Assembly (NCBI GenBank): GCA_013398955.1
Contig: VWPU01019389.1
Location: forward strand, 19,482-83,481
Reading direction: 5' to 3'
From: Callaeas wilsoni
Lineage: Eukaryota; Chordata; Aves; Passeriformes; Callaeidae
Length of the DNA: 64,000 nt
The notes beneath the pieces were generated by a model. That model ran no database searches and had not been told where the DNA came from. It saw nothing but the letters and a program-made list of their open reading frames with translations. Shown here in pieces: positions 22,926-36,205 of this stretch. The translations under genes and the position numbers were made by a program. Each line of letters starts with the position of its first letter. Position 1 is the stretch's first letter.

Positions 22926-24540
22926 ATCAAACATTTATTGCTACTTTTACCTTTTTTTTTTAACTTAGAAGTGGCATTACCTTTTACTTGAAAAAGAATG
23001 ATCAGTGTTTTCTTGACTAATATGTACAATATTGAATAACATGTCTATAATAAGATATCCCTTCAAGCTCAAAAAGACACAAGCAAACGCCAGATCCCAC
23101 GCTATCTTATTGTGGTAATACATATCTGGAGAATAAATAAAAGAAAATAAAATTTTTTAAAAATAGAAAATTAAGGCAAACCAAGACAAAGGATGAGAAT
23201 AATTAGGAGAATAACCAGCAAGGTTAAACATCCAGCCGTGTTCCCTGTTTTGTGCTTGCACCCATCAATAAATACAACCATACTAAAATAGCTTCCAAGA
23301 AGAAGCAAAGAGGAAACTCAGAAGTATTTTGGTTTTGCATGTGGTTGTTTGGGGTTTTTTTCCTGCAGTAGTAAAATTTACTTCTTTAACTATAGTGGCT
23401 TCTGCTTCATGATTGCTTGAAATTTGCCACCATATAGTAACTGTTTTTTATAATCTGGCTGCTTTCCTCCCCCTGCTTTGAATATAACATTTCAGAGGCA
23501 AAATTGTCTCACTTCAATAAGGCGCTGCACTTTACATAGCCATACATACTTAACCCTACATGAAGCAAGTTAAATAATCGTTAGCACAGTAACCCATTGC
23601 TATCAAAAACTTATTGGTCCTCTAAATTTTAAATTAATGGCCTGTCTCCCTTGTTCTGTGTGTCTGTATGTATCTGGTTTTCAGACACTTTAGGGGAAAG
23701 TCATAGACATTTTATCAGCACATATTAGATTATTTGCATTATTGATATTTCAATTTAAAAGTAAAATAATTTTTTAAAAGTGCAGGGAAAAATAGTTCTG
23801 CTGAGTTGATTCATCCCTAGACCCCTGATTCTTCAGTAACTCTTCAGAGTGTAAATTAGCAGCCAATATTTAACAAACTGGTAAAGAAATGCACTCTGCT
23901 CCTCTCTGGCCAGGTTGTTCTAGCTCAAATAAGTTTCCTTAAGAAAGCATGAAAAAGGGAAGCTAAAGGGAAAAAAAGAGGAAAAAAGGAATTGAAACAA
24001 TGTCCCCATAAAATCATAGCCAAAAAAACCCTCAATAATTTATACTCACTTTTTATTTTTGAAATCATTAAATAAAACTATGGTGGAATGGGGTTTTTTC
24101 ACTTTGTGAGAGAAGTTTTTTTCCTCCATAAACTTTCTGGCCCAGATCCCTTCTTTCCTTTTTATTTCTTTGAGTCTCAAAGTAACTGCTAGTCATTTTG
24201 AGACAGTTACTTATCCGGAGAATGAAGGAGTATCGTCTGCATTTCAATTAGAGAAGGAAAAAAAAAGATAAAGACTTGGAACATAATCGAAAAATGCAAA
24301 GAGACATATTAGGATGAGAATTTTCATCTGTTGCTGTATAAATATTTTAATAAAAGTTCTAAAATAATGTGTCTGCCTCCTGCTCTATAAAAGAGAGAAG
24401 ATTATGAAGTGCAAATGATGCAGCTTAGATGTATAGATCCGACTGGGATTTTTCACAGTTTAAGGGTCTCTTCATGCTTCTCCTCCAGAAGTTTGTTTTA
24501 GAGCCATTTCAGACCCCAAGAAGTATAAATTTCATAAGTA
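22926..24540. other. AT-rich non-coding sequence, no gene seen
   Basis: Very AT-rich unique sequence with no open frame of 60 codons or more. It includes T-rich and A-rich stretches at 22.95, 23.15 and 24.26 kb. Some parts (23.5-23.9 kb) have regulatory-like texture but nothing specific can be named. Confidence 0.5.
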
Positions 24541-24925
24541 TAAATAAAAGATGACCAGCAAGCGGCTTCAATCACTAATATTTTTTGCAAACTAATGTTC
24601 AGCTGATGCAACTCGATTTTGTTTTGCATCACATTAGTATCACAGCGGCAATGATTGGCTTTTATTCACCAACCCTTTGAGTCAGCACTTCAAGACATCT
24701 TTCAAATTAGGTCATACTGCAAATTTGCCGCTGATACAAAGGTTGATTAAGAGAGCTTCACAATTTTAAAGGGATATCTTGTGAGGAGAATTAAGGTCTG
24801 GTTGATAGTTCCAGGAAATGTGAGGCCCCGTAACTACATGAAAATAATATATAGGCTCTACGGGGAAAGAACATATTTCCTCGGAGCGCTTGAAGAAGTA
24901 CTCATTTAAAATTTAACAAAGTCCT
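24541..24925. promoter_or_regulatory. Candidate conserved element with inverted TGATGCAA pair
   Basis: A complex repeat-free block. TGATGCAA (24604-24611) and TTGCATCA (24624-24631) are exact reverse complements 12 bp apart; TGATGCAA matches the known C/EBP-ATF composite core. A CCAAT-type word in reverse (ATTGGC) follows near 24655. The block ends before a C-rich run (24942-24950). Enhancer function is inferred. Confidence 0.35.
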
Positions 24926-27900
24926 CCTCGACACTCCCCAACCCCCCCCCACCCCGTTACAGGAGAAATTGAGAAATTGTGTGATGGGTCTCGAATTATA
25001 GCACAGAGGCGGTGACATGAGCCCTGTTCTCCTCTTGCCGAAAATCAGTCCCCTCCTCTTGCTTCCTTTGATCTTCTTTGCAAAGACCTATTTCTCTCCC
25101 CTCCCACTGAAGCATCTCAGTTTCTGCTTTCTCCCATAAAACAATCCAGCGTTGCAACGGGACCCTTCACCCGTAATGTAGCAACTCCATGCTGAAGCTG
25201 AATTGCTGTGTAAACCTCCTCTGAAGATCTGGAGGGGATGATGAGAAGTGACAGCCAATCATGGTGGCCAGAGCTAGGGTTGCAAATTACTCCTAAGCCA
25301 AATTTAGGCATCTTAATGAAGTGACTAAAATTCTTCCCCTCTGCAGCGCAGAAGGGACAGTAGCTCTTCTCGCTCCAGGGTCTGAGAATGCAGGAGAAAA
25401 ATCTCAAAGGGAGCTGCAGGCTGCCAAGTGGATCTGGAAATCGGGCCACTTCATTTTTGATGGCTAAGTGGGAAGCAAGATGAATGATCTCTTTGAAGGA
25501 AATCCGACCCAAATCTAACATTTCTGTGGCACTCGGGGATTTTAGATTTCTCAAACTTTCTCTCTTTGCAGGGAATAAGAATACGTAAAGAGCCAAGACG
25601 TCCTCTAATTTGATGTAAGTGGATAAAAGTCAACTGCCAGCTTCATTTTGGTTTAACTCTTTGACCCACCTGGCAAGGCAAGAAGCTGCTATTAATGCTG
25701 GATTTGCCTAATGAATCAATGCTTAGGATGGGAGGAAAAAAAGGCAGGATTTTGGCTGCAGCTACATTGAAAGCAGTGTTTAATTCTCCTGTCACAGAAA
25801 CTAGAGTCCCCCAAGTTATCTTTTCTATGCTCGGGAATATTACCATGATTTAAGGCTATAGCATCAGTGAAAAAAACACAAACAATTTAAAACCAGAGCC
25901 CAAAGAGAGATTTCTTGCCATATGAATAGCCATGAAAGCCAGAAAAATGTTTCTCATTCCCTCTTGTATTTTCCTTTATTTCTTTGCAGCGAAGTCCCTG
26001 AACTTGCATTTCTACCCCGGCAGCTGACTTCATTTCATGTTTTTGATGTTACGATCACCCACAGACCTTTCCATTCTCCATATGTTTCTGGATTCAGTCA
26101 CTTCACCCACAGCCCTCCCCTACAGTATAACACCTCAAATCCCCCCGCATGGCAAAGTCTATTTTATTCCCAGTCACTTTCAATTTGCCTCCTGTGTTTC
26201 TCTGAAGGGTTTAGTTGAATGTGATTTCTAGCACCAAAAGCAGAGGAGGGGGAAAGTGGCAGGCTACAAATGAGAAGGTGGCCTGTGCCACAGCCAGGAG
26301 TCACTGGAACTGAGAGTTTTGAAAAGAACTGAAATAGGACTACCACAAGATTGATTTTAATATTTTGAGCTACATTTACACTTCAGGTTCCTTTAAACCT
26401 CTTCTACCAGGTTAGATAAAAATGGATATAAACCCTAAAAATATAAGTAATAATGAGATTTAAAGACAGGAGCAGCAGCAACAACAGGTGTATGCCTACC
26501 CCATTAGCTCCAAACTCCCCTGCAGACCTAATTTGGTGGTGTCACCCCACCTCCTGCCCTGTGGAGGTAGCTGCTGCTGCTTCTGCTACCGCTGCCCTTC
26601 TCCAGTCTCCATGAATCAGGCAAGAAAGGATATGAACTCATGCCAGAGTGACTTAAACCAATCGTGGGAAAACAAATTGGGGGTTCCTTTAAAAAAAAAA
26701 AATTCATACTGCCTTTTGAGCCTTTGTGGGGACACTGAGAACATGCTTCCAAGCTCTTTTGTTCTGCCCTAAGGGATGGAAGGCTGCTCTTAATACAAGA
26801 AAACAAAGCCTTCCATTGCCACTACCAACAACTACAAAAAAAAAAAAAAAAAAAATCCAGCTGAAATGCTTATGAACACTTTGCTCCAGGCTCTGTAGCA
26901 GTAAGGAAAAATCATTGCAACCATCACAAGACTTGGCAACACCAGGGCCATGCCAACAGAGTGCTCTTCCCCATTACTGTAAATCACAGTCTGAGCCCAG
27001 TTTATTGTGAAACATCCAATTGTGGCTCCTTAAATACGATAAATAAAACCACCATCCCTTGGTGCACTTGACTAGCATTTGTGGAAGTGAGGGCAAAATT
27101 CACACTTCTGCCTAGGGACAGGACAGAGGCAGCTGATGCTTCAGCGTAGTTTGGTGGAGACAAATCACAAAAGAGAAGCTGCACTTTCTGTGCCTCTATC
27201 CTCTTTTTCACCATTGCCACTGCCAAGAAAAATACTTTATTCATTTTAGGCATTGCAGTATCAATTATTTTGAGAGACTAGACTTGGGCTCATTTTGGTT
27301 GGGTTTGGGTCCACACTTGGATCAAAACTGAACACACACAGTGAAATCAAAGCTGAAATGGTCCCTGGGAATAAGGCTAATCGCAGGGAGTAACATTCAC
27401 CTTTAGCCAAGGAGCCACAAGCCTATATTACAGCTACCAGCCCTCAAATGCGTGCCATCAGTGCAGAAGGGCCCTGCTTCAGCCCAGCGAGGATGGTATT
27501 ACTCAAGCCTTTCTTCTGGGAATATGTCAACAGGCGCTTTTAAAACTCAGCTTCTGCAAACTATCAGCCACTGGCCTTCGTGCCAGGAAAACACAGAGGC
27601 ACTAATGGAAACAGTACACAACCAGAGAGCAGAGCTGCACGGGGTTAGATCAAACTATGCCCATATTTCATAGGATTGCTCCTGCTCTACCATTGCTTTA
27701 CTATTATTTTCCTCCATGCACAGACCCAACGGAAGGATGGCGTGAAGGAGCCAGAGGCAGAACAGCTCTGTAAATAAGGCCAGCTCTGAAACCTGCCAAG
27801 TGATCCTCAGATATAACAGGCAGTATTACAGCAGGACTCACTCCCTGCAGGACATGGACAGAAAATATTCCAAAATAATAGATTGAAAGCCCTCTTCTTG

Positions 27901-27989
27901 CTCAGAGCTTGTCTCCTTTTGTGCATAGTGGATCAGCTGAATATTTATAGAAGAGATTGGAGGTCAGACTGCTTCACTCACTGCTCCAG
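24926..27989. other. Unique non-coding sequence, no gene seen
   Basis: The largest frame is 159 codons on the minus strand (25117-25596). It contains no recognisable domain or motif, so I treat it as chance or at most an unproven frame. An A20 run lies at 26836-26855. No transposon is recognised. Confidence 0.5.
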
Positions 27990-28112
27990 CCCCCTTGCCC
28001 CGCTTTCGCACAGCCAAGTCGCCAGCTGGCGGGTAGCACCTCTCCCCGCTGCGCCGGGAGCGCAGCCTCCTCTGAGCGCCAGCTGGCTCTCAGGGACACC
28101 GGCAGTGACAGA
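27990..28112. promoter_or_regulatory. Small CpG-dense patch with two GCCAGCTGGC sites
   Basis: About ten CpGs occur in roughly 120 bp in otherwise CpG-poor DNA. CGCCAGCTGGC occurs at 28020-28030 and again at 28077-28087; the first is part of a 12-bp perfect palindrome (28020-28031). Each copy holds a CAGCTG E-box (bHLH core) and also fits the GCCN4GGC pattern reported for AP-2. A TATTTATAG word at about 27942-27950 lies upstream. A short unmethylated enhancer or the promoter of a non-coding RNA are both possible; no transcript evidence is available here. Confidence 0.4.
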
Positions 28113-28389
28113 CCCGTGGTAAACCAAGTTGCTCCAACCTCTCGAGTAACTGAAATTAGAATGGGCCTTCACATGGTGATATTTAAGGCAGAACTTTATT
28201 TTGCGGAGAATAAAACTTGTAATTTAAGTGCTTTTCTTTATCCCCATCTTTTTTCTTCTCCCCAACAGCTTCACAGCTCAAAGTCCTCCTTGATATGATT
28301 ACCCACCAAGCCACACAGGCCAGAATCCCGCATACAAATCTGCATAAACCCTGCGTCTTCATCAATAGATGTCTACTAGAAATAAGCTT

Positions 28390-28900
28390 AAACTTTAAGA
28401 TGTGAAAGAGCCAAGTGCTTAGGGGCAGCCAGTTTTCTCCACCAGCTCCATTGAGCAGATGAGAAAAAGCACCTAATTAGCTAAATTTATTAATATGCTG
28501 CATTTTTTTCTTCAAAGAGGATACAGCTACATTATAGAGGTGAAACATGACTTTTGATGATCAAGCAAGCAGTGATTAAATAAGGTTAATCCTCATTTTA
28601 TATGCTAATAGGATATTTATAATCTCAACTGCATATCCAATTTAGCTATTTTATTTTCTGTTGTTAAGAAAGTATTTCTTATTAGCAAAAGAGAACACCC
28701 CTACGTTCACTGCAGATGCTATTTTAATTGGGCTCAAGTGCATTGTGTGTAATTAGTCCACTTCTCTAATATTTCATCTATAATTACACCATGAACAATG
28801 TGCTTAAATTTCAGAAGGGCTGCCAGTTTAAAATTTTTTTAAATAAAACTGCTAATTAATTGGTGACCCTTCCCATGGACAAATGATTCGCATTGTAGCC
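28390..28900. promoter_or_regulatory. AT-rich candidate conserved element
   Basis: A repeat-free block with many TAATTA-like words (AATTAGCTAAATTTATTAATATG, given here only as positions 28475-28497, and GTAATTAGTCC, ATAATTACACC). No open frame of note. The word content fits homeodomain-rich enhancer DNA; conservation is untested. Confidence 0.35.
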
Positions 28901-31105
28901 TAGCCCCAGAGCTCTCAAAGGATTTTCTTTTCAGAAGTTTGAACACCTTGTTTTGACATGCTGCCTCTGATCTGAAAAATGTAAAGGCATCAATGCCATC
29001 CACCTGGTTTCACCAGGACTGCCACTCCAAATTTCCTCCCAAGGCAGCATGGGCATGACTTTAGTAGCAATTTTAGACAACGTTGGCTATTGAGAAAAGA
29101 AAATAACTGGATGTTATTCATCTCATTCACCTCATAAATTGTCTCAATCATTTAAGAGAAGACAGTGATGTGGCAGATAAGGGAGGGTTCCCATTTATCC
29201 ACCATAGTGGCCCAGCTCTGCAGTGGAGAAAAAAGAAAGAAATAGCCCCAAACATGGTGATGGTGAATATGTTGTGATCCTATCAGCAGGACTGAAAGGT
29301 CAGCTCTAAAATACATCTTGCGCAAATGTCAGGACAAAGTACTGCTTGGAGCTGGTGATCAAACTGAGCTCTCTCAGAGGAAGGCCGCGTAATGTGTAAG
29401 ATACTGCAGGGGGTAAATATTTCCCTCTGTAAATACCTGCATTGATTTCACCAGCTGCACACTGTGCTACCAAGCCTGGTGTCTTTTGTGGAAGATCAGA
29501 GGATACAACACTAGGGCACAATGGTGGTCCTCAAAGTAGAACCTCCTAAGCCCTGTTGCACTTTTCCTTCCCCTAACTGGCAGCAAATCACTGGGTAACA
29601 AACACACATGCACATATTTATAGATACATATATATATATATATGCACAAAATCATACTGAGCATGAAGGATCTTCATCTCAAACTTCCCAGACAACCATT
29701 TTGTAAACACCATTTTGCAGCTTGGCTCAGGCTTCCCTCCTGGCTGGGCAGTTTCACCTCAAGTAGGCCAGATCCAGCTCAGGAACAGTGCAACAACCTT
29801 GTGCTTTATTGTCCCACTGGTGTCCCAGCAAGCTGCCACCACTGCCCAGATCCACCCTTAGTCCATTGTGGGACTTGCAGTCAAAGGTGTCTTGTTACCC
29901 TCACCATCTAAGGGTTTGTGATAACCACATCAAGAGTCCTAGAAGAAACAGAGGACACACATGATGAACCTTCCTGGTTTTGCCTTCCTAAAAACACCCT
30001 CAGTTTGGAGAAAAAGTAAAATTATTAATCACACAGAATACCCTTGCCCAAGAGGGCATAATCCTCCCTCATTCTTCATTGTTCCCATCCCAGAAGTGAA
30101 ACCTTTTCACGGGCAGGGGAATACATAACTAAGCTGGCAGGATAGGCAGGATCAGGGCAGTGGCCTTTACCCTTCCAAAAGCCTTTTGGCATGAGGACAA
30201 AGGTCGTGGACCAACACATGTCCAGCAGAAGACAAGGGTGAAGAAGAGACAAAGTCATACTCCATGGAGATGGAGAATGAGATGCCCTTTGGGGGCACAT
30301 TGCAGGGCTGCTACCACATCCTCTTTCCAAAGCATCTCTGTAAAGAGCCACCGCTTTGGTTTCAGGTTTTTCTTCTCCCTGGGGGGTGTGAAATGCTAGG
30401 TGCTATTTAAGAAAGGGTGACTTCTTCCTCCCTACCCACCCCCCAAAACCAAAAGCCTGACCTTTTCCAATCTGCTGGGGAGAGCCAAATCACTACCAAT
30501 CTGGCTCTGATGTGAACTAGCTCTTTCTGCCCAGAAGTTTATTTTTCAAAACAAGTGTGCCTGCAAAACAGTGTTTATTTAAAACACGGTATGGATGCCA
30601 GTAACCCAACATGCACAGGGAACAGCACCCGGAGGTCTCCCGCTTAGTGTTTGAGAGCTATTAAGTAAATCAGGGGAAAATTCCTCAGGAAATGATGGGG
30701 TTAGGCCTGATGGGCATCCCTGTGTGATTAAATGCAACTTAATGAGGTCACGGGTGACAGATTTGGGCACAGAAGTGTTTAAACAGCATGCAAAAAAAAA
30801 AGCCTTCATAGCACACAGGGGATGGGAATTGAGGCTGGTTGTGTTATCCTGTGGTGTAAAAACACACAGAAAAAGGGTGGCTTTCTAGCACACACAAGCT
30901 TTTCACGGCCTTCCTTAACAACTTACGCCACTGAGCAAACGTTGCAGAGCTCTCCGTTACGAATGGTCTGGCTAGTGTCATGAGTCAAGGATGGCCAGCA
31001 TCACTTTGATTTCTTAGGGGTTAGAGAGGAGGATTTAGGTCACAACACTTTATTTCCACCCCACCTCCCCAACATCTCTGATAGAAAATGGTTGTCTTGA
31101 TCGAA
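28901..31105. other. Unique non-coding sequence, no gene seen
   Basis: No gene recognised. A (TA)n microsatellite lies at 29628-29643. Frames of 60-91 codons at 29.3-30.4 kb lack domains. No transposon is recognised with confidence. Confidence 0.55.
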
Positions 31106-31172
31106 GGAGCTAAATTCTGCTGTCATTCTGCAGGACTGCAGGATAATTACATTGACTTCATCTGAGCACTTT
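31106..31172. repeat. Old interspersed repeat fragment
   Basis: The run from AGCTAAATTCTGCTGTCATT through ACATTGACTTCATCTGAGCA matches, from memory, an old palindromic repeat common in bird and reptile genomes whose centre carries CATTGACTTCA. The copy is diverged and short. I do not assign a family name. Confidence 0.5.
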
Positions 31173-32539
31173 GGTTTTGCTGATACATCTGTCAAGGACA
31201 GGAGGGGATTCTCAGTGTCTCACAGTCCCTGGAGCATTTGTTCAAGTAACCCTTCAACATTCACATAAGAGGGTCTCCTCACACAACCCATGATTGAATC
31301 ACTAGGGGAAGAGGCTCCTGTCTGACATCCCACCAGCAAGAGGGCATCTTTGTGGAGAGATAAAAGGAAATTTTGGGTTTTTTCAGCCTTAAGGCCAAAA
31401 AAGATTTTTGTCCATTGTGCTCCGTTGGCCTGGAGCAAGTGACTCTTCCTTCCAAATTAATAAATGGATACCTACAGGTTTTCATGTGTGATCAACCATG
31501 ATGCACTATATCCTCCCAGCTGGCCACACCTCCTCTTCTCTGTTTAGCACACCAGTTCACCTGGTAGAGTGACTTGCATTCACATGTGAACAATGAAGGT
31601 TTTACCAGTTGACTATTAAAAAAAACCAAAAAACAAAAATCCCAGCAAAACCTAGAACCCATATTAGATGGAAAGGGAAAGGCCAAAGGGAAATTATTGC
31701 CCCTTTAGACAGCAGCATAAATTTTCTTCCTATTTTTAACCTAGCTTTTAATTTAATAAATTTTATGACCCTTATATTAAGTACATATGTTTTACAAGAC
31801 ATTGTGTCCCTTGAGTCACCCTGAATTTACTCTATTATAGCAGAGCTAAATGAATGAATACTGTGTTTCTGATTTCAGCTTACCCCTTATTTGATCCTTA
31901 TATAGTCAATAAACCTTCATAGAAGCATGAAGCAACTGAATCAAGCAGGGTGCCAAAGCTGTGTTTGAGAACTCTGTTAGTCTTTAAAAGGGAATTAGTA
32001 AATTGGTATTCTCTTATTCAGATCCTGCTACACCACTGCCAGGTTTCCCATGCTGTTTACAAGGAATAAATGGTGGTACCAATAAGGCTCTTGAATTTAT
32101 ACATTACCAATTTAATTTTCATGTGATAATTTAAAAGCAAGGTCAAGTTTTCTTTGCCTCCTAGCCACTTCCAAGCTTCCTAGCCCCCTAAACTTAACTG
32201 GGTTTTTTTTTCTACTGCTCTCTGGAAATTTGGAAGAGCAAGAAGAATTTAAATCAGCCCTGTACAGGTTATGGATTATTCCCAAACAAATGGAGTTTTG
32301 GGTGGAAGATGAGAGATCTTTTAGAAACGTTTGAACAAAAGGCAACTCTGCTTTCCCAGTATAAGTAATCCTTTCACTCAAATTGTTGTGATAGGCTACT
32401 AGGTGACAGCAGAACAATGCAAAAAAAAGTGTAATGCCAGCTAAGAATTGAGGATAAACAAATTGAAAGATCAATGTAATTACCTGGAGTAGATTCCTTT
32501 ACAAAACTAAGATGCTCTGATAGTCAGTGCCTGCAGAGA
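31173..32539. other. Unique non-coding sequence, no gene seen
   Basis: AT-rich sequence without a gene. A 120-codon minus-strand frame (32112-32474) has no recognisable domain. Nothing else distinctive is visible. Confidence 0.5.
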
Positions 32540-33130
32540 AAATAAGCATGTACAGAGATTATTCTTGTTTGGGTGCATTTACACTGTTTATTTAAGTAAT
32601 GCATGAGGGCAGCTTTTCAAAACAGGTTTGCAATGGTGGCAAAACACGAAGATTAGAAAGGGATAGTTGATATTTGCTGAACAGTGGGAAGCATGAGTTA
32701 TTGATTGGCTTGGTATCAACCTAGAGTTCCTTTTTAATATAATAAGATTAGTTTAGAAGGGTGTTTTATAAATCGGGTGGTTCTTATTTGATTTGAGTAC
32801 TGACTCTTAGTGACTTGCCAAAGTTCAGTAAATATGCAGAGTATAGTATATGCACTTTATCTTTGTGTATTAGCTATGACATAAACACAGAGGGGAAAAG
32901 TCAAATTTTATACATCAGAAAATGGGTTTGTTGCCAGACATTCTAACATCGTGTATTTAATTTCACTGATGTATGTTAAAATGGGAAACCAAATTCAATG
33001 AGCTGTTTGTTTCTTTCTACAAATACGCTTACATCAATGACCTCTGAGGACATGACCTCAAAATGTAACTAGATGTTTAAAAGAACCTCGAAGATCTATA
33101 TAAGACATTAACATTTGTGTCAGAGGGCAG
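32540..33130. promoter_or_regulatory. AT-rich regulatory-looking block
   Basis: Repeat-free complex AT-rich DNA with GCATTTACACTG, TTATTGATTGGC, TAATATAATAAGATTAG and similar words and no open frame of note. This is a candidate conserved element on texture only. Confidence 0.25.
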
Positions 33131-36095
33131 TATACAAGCGTGTATATACTCAGCTGTCTATACGTCGACTGCTATATTTTTATTGTTACAGGAAACCAGC
33201 CAAAGTCCCAAACAGGAAAATTATCAGCTCCTTTTTTTTCTTGGCATGGTCCTGTTTAAGACTAAAGACATGACCTTAAGTTAGAACATATTTTAGCCCT
33301 ATTCAGTAACCATTTTGTCACCTTCTGTGTGGGATTTTAAATGTTATCCTGTCTTGGGGAACACAAAGCTCCGACAGTGGTTGGGCACAGTAAATGGAGG
33401 TGTGCAGCCCTGAGTGTGAGGATTCACAGAAAACTCCTAAAAAAAGAAGAAATTAACATTTTAGCTGGGCATGGGGAACTCCTGGTCACCTCTCCAGGGA
33501 CAAACTGATGTCAAGTTCTGCTGTCTGTTAGGATTAAGTGCCTGTTTGCTTTCTCACTAACATGTGGTTTGAGAACAAAGCAGCTCAAATCTCCTCCATT
33601 CTTAACAAAGCATCTCAAATTGCTGAGTAAAATTCCTTAATCCTCCCATCTTAATCTGAAAACATCAATGCCATATGGTAACACTGAGGTCTCTTTTTGT
33701 CCACTATGGAGCACCATTGACATCACCATTTGATTTGGAGCTAACTTTTCCTGGAGCCACCCATTATCAGACAGAAACCTCAGGTGCTTTGTTCTCAGAG
33801 CAGGTTTGCCCAAGTAGTTGTTCTTTCCTAAAATTTCCTCTACCAGTGAGAAACTAAATACAAAGCAAAAAGAGAATAAACTGGCATAGTTTCTCATCCC
33901 CATAAACATGTGTGGTAAAATGTAACATGAGTTTTTCCATTGCGAGAACCATGAGGAAGAATGCAGCACCTGCTTGCCTGAGTGGTCCAGAGGTCAGGCT
34001 AGAAGAAACGACCTTCAACATTCCCATCACTACAAGCAAACAAACTCAGTCTAGAAAGCAAGAAAGCAAAACACCTGATATGAAGAGGGTTGAGCAGTTA
34101 TAATGTGGCACAATAGTCTAAACACCAGATGATTTGATCTCAGTGCCTATGCATAGTCATCATTCTGACATAGAACTCAGCTATCATCCTAACCAGTATT
34201 TTCCTGCAATCATTTATCCAATAACAACAAAAATCAATTCTCAATTTCTGCAAGAAAAGTCATAGAAATCACTACTTGCTCACTCTGCAAGCATTCCTCC
34301 TACTATTACTACTGCTCTCCTGCCACTTTTGTCCTGTTTAGTTTTACTTGCCCTGTCCCAGCTTCAGTCAGTGGTACAAACAAAACCCCAGGAGGATAAG
34401 ATCAAAGATTTGCCTGGCCAGCAGTAGACAAAAATCATTGGCCAGGGAAGGGCAGAAGTGTAGGACAGCAGCAATTCTGTCCCAGTCCATTCTCTTTCTG
34501 TGGGAGATGATATATAGGCCAAGTTCCCCTTCAGGCACTTGACAAACACACAGAAGTTTGCCATATAAAGCTCAGGAAGATGAAGAATAAAAGAAGTAGT
34601 TTTCACTTAGTAGACTTTAGTCCTTTTCCTCTTGCTGCTTTCAAACACTTCCTTTGAGATTTAGCTGTAAAGATCCATGAACTGAATTGAATGCACTATT
34701 ACCTGGACCTACTTTGATATATATTTGCTAAAAATTATTTGTATCTCGTTCTCCTCCTTTTCTGACCTCAGCAATGTGTGTGCCTTGGTTCAAGCTTTGC
34801 TTCCCCCTCTAATCAGGGCCAGGTCAGCCCCAGGACTTTTATCCTAAAAGCCATAAGGGCTCCATAAGGAGTGGCAGCTAACTCCCTGTGAGAAAACTTC
34901 TAACATGTTTTCTTCCTCCCATCATCAAGTAAGACACCAAGAGCAGCTTCAGAAGGTCTGGCCATGAAAAATAACTCCAGGTTTATAACCAGCAATAGTC
35001 AGCTGGAATGCATAACTCACTGCTGAGCTGTTTATGCACAGCTGGAGCAGATTGGTGTGGAACTGAGTGTGCAGGGCAGGTGGGCACAAGGATGCACAAC
35101 ATTCTGTTCTCTATACCCTGCTTGTTGGCTGCAGAAGGGATCATTAGGGTCATACCCTTCAAGATGCCAAGGCCAGAGGCTGAAATATATCAAAACCAGC
35201 ACTATCTGGGCTATAGTGTTTAGGAAAACAACAGGTAGAACTTCACAGCCCCATGCTGCAAAACTTTGTCATGTAAAAGGCTTTCTAAGCATAAGAGATG
35301 GCTCTTGAGACTGGAGATCCAAAAGCTGCAGAATATTTTCTTCATCTATCATGTCTCTAAAAATGTTGCTTGAACGATCTCAACAGGCTTCCAGCTTCTT
35401 GCTGGAGACAGCAAGCTGAAAAAATGGATACCTATGTTCAGAAAGGATGCTAGGAAGTTCTCTGCAGTTCTCTTGGTAAGGATAAAGCTTGAGGATCTGA
35501 TTTATTGAATTAAATTATTACAGTGAGTGTGCAAGCAGACAAAGATTCTGGGACAGGCTTTTCCATAGAAAGCTCACAAATGGGGAGTTACAGAGTAACA
35601 ACATCTCTGAGGCTACCCTGAACAAATAAAGCTCTAAGGTTAAAAAGCAGGGAGCAAGGTGCATCCGCACAGATGGAGCTCAGGGACTGGAACGGATGGG
35701 AGCCAAAAGAGCCTGGGGAGGGGAAGGACCAAAGACCCTTTAGTACAGGCAGGGATGACTGATCTCACACACAGAGAGCACAGGTCAAAGTCTTGTAAAA
35801 AACCCCAGATTATTAGGAAATAGAATCCTTCAGAAAATTTTCCACATTACTCCTGCAAGCAGTGAGACTGCACATTTGAACTATGAGCTAATGGCAGGAC
35901 TTTAATCAAACCATTCCCACAGAAATGCTAAGACACTCGAAACACAGCTCATTGGCCAAAATTCCTCCACACAAAGGTGACAAATGAGCCTAGAAAGACA
36001 TGCCCACAAAGCAGGCACTTTTCAGATGATGACGAGCAGGCAGCCGTCACTGTTGCATGCTGCTCTTAACCCAAGTGGTAATAGCTACTGGCCTC
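33131..36095. other. Unique non-coding sequence, no gene seen
   Basis: No gene or transposon recognised. A 17-bp word is directly repeated with one mismatch (33574-33590 and 33604-33620). Small frames on both strands at 33.6-35.3 kb have no domains. Confidence 0.55.
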
Positions 36096-36205
36096 AAGAA
36101 CTAGTTAGCTCTCATTTATATCAGTGGAAAGCAGTGTCTCCACTGAAGTCAATATAGTTTCACTGGGCTAAGTGTGATCAAATTAGGCTTGATGTCCACA
36201 GACCT
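36096..36205. repeat. Old palindromic interspersed repeat
   Basis: The order TCTCATTTATATCAGTGG, CTCCACTGAAGTCAAT, GTTTCACTGGGCTAAGTG and TGATCAAATTAGGC closely follows the layout of an old inverted-repeat element widespread in bird, crocodile and turtle genomes, as I remember it. The centre is CACTGAAGTCAAT. It is diverged and non-coding. The exact database name is not known to me. Confidence 0.6.

Noticed and set aside
25117..25596. 159-codon minus-strand open frame
   Set aside because: No family resemblance and no visible splice or promoter context; a shorter frame overlaps it on the same strand. Treated as chance.
26836..26855. A20 run as the tail of a processed pseudogene
   Set aside because: The upstream sequence has no resemblance to any recognised coding sequence and no target-site duplication was seen.
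29467..29664. Minus-strand frame starting in Y/I-rich residues
   Set aside because: The N-terminal part is just the translated (TA)n microsatellite; the rest has no domain.
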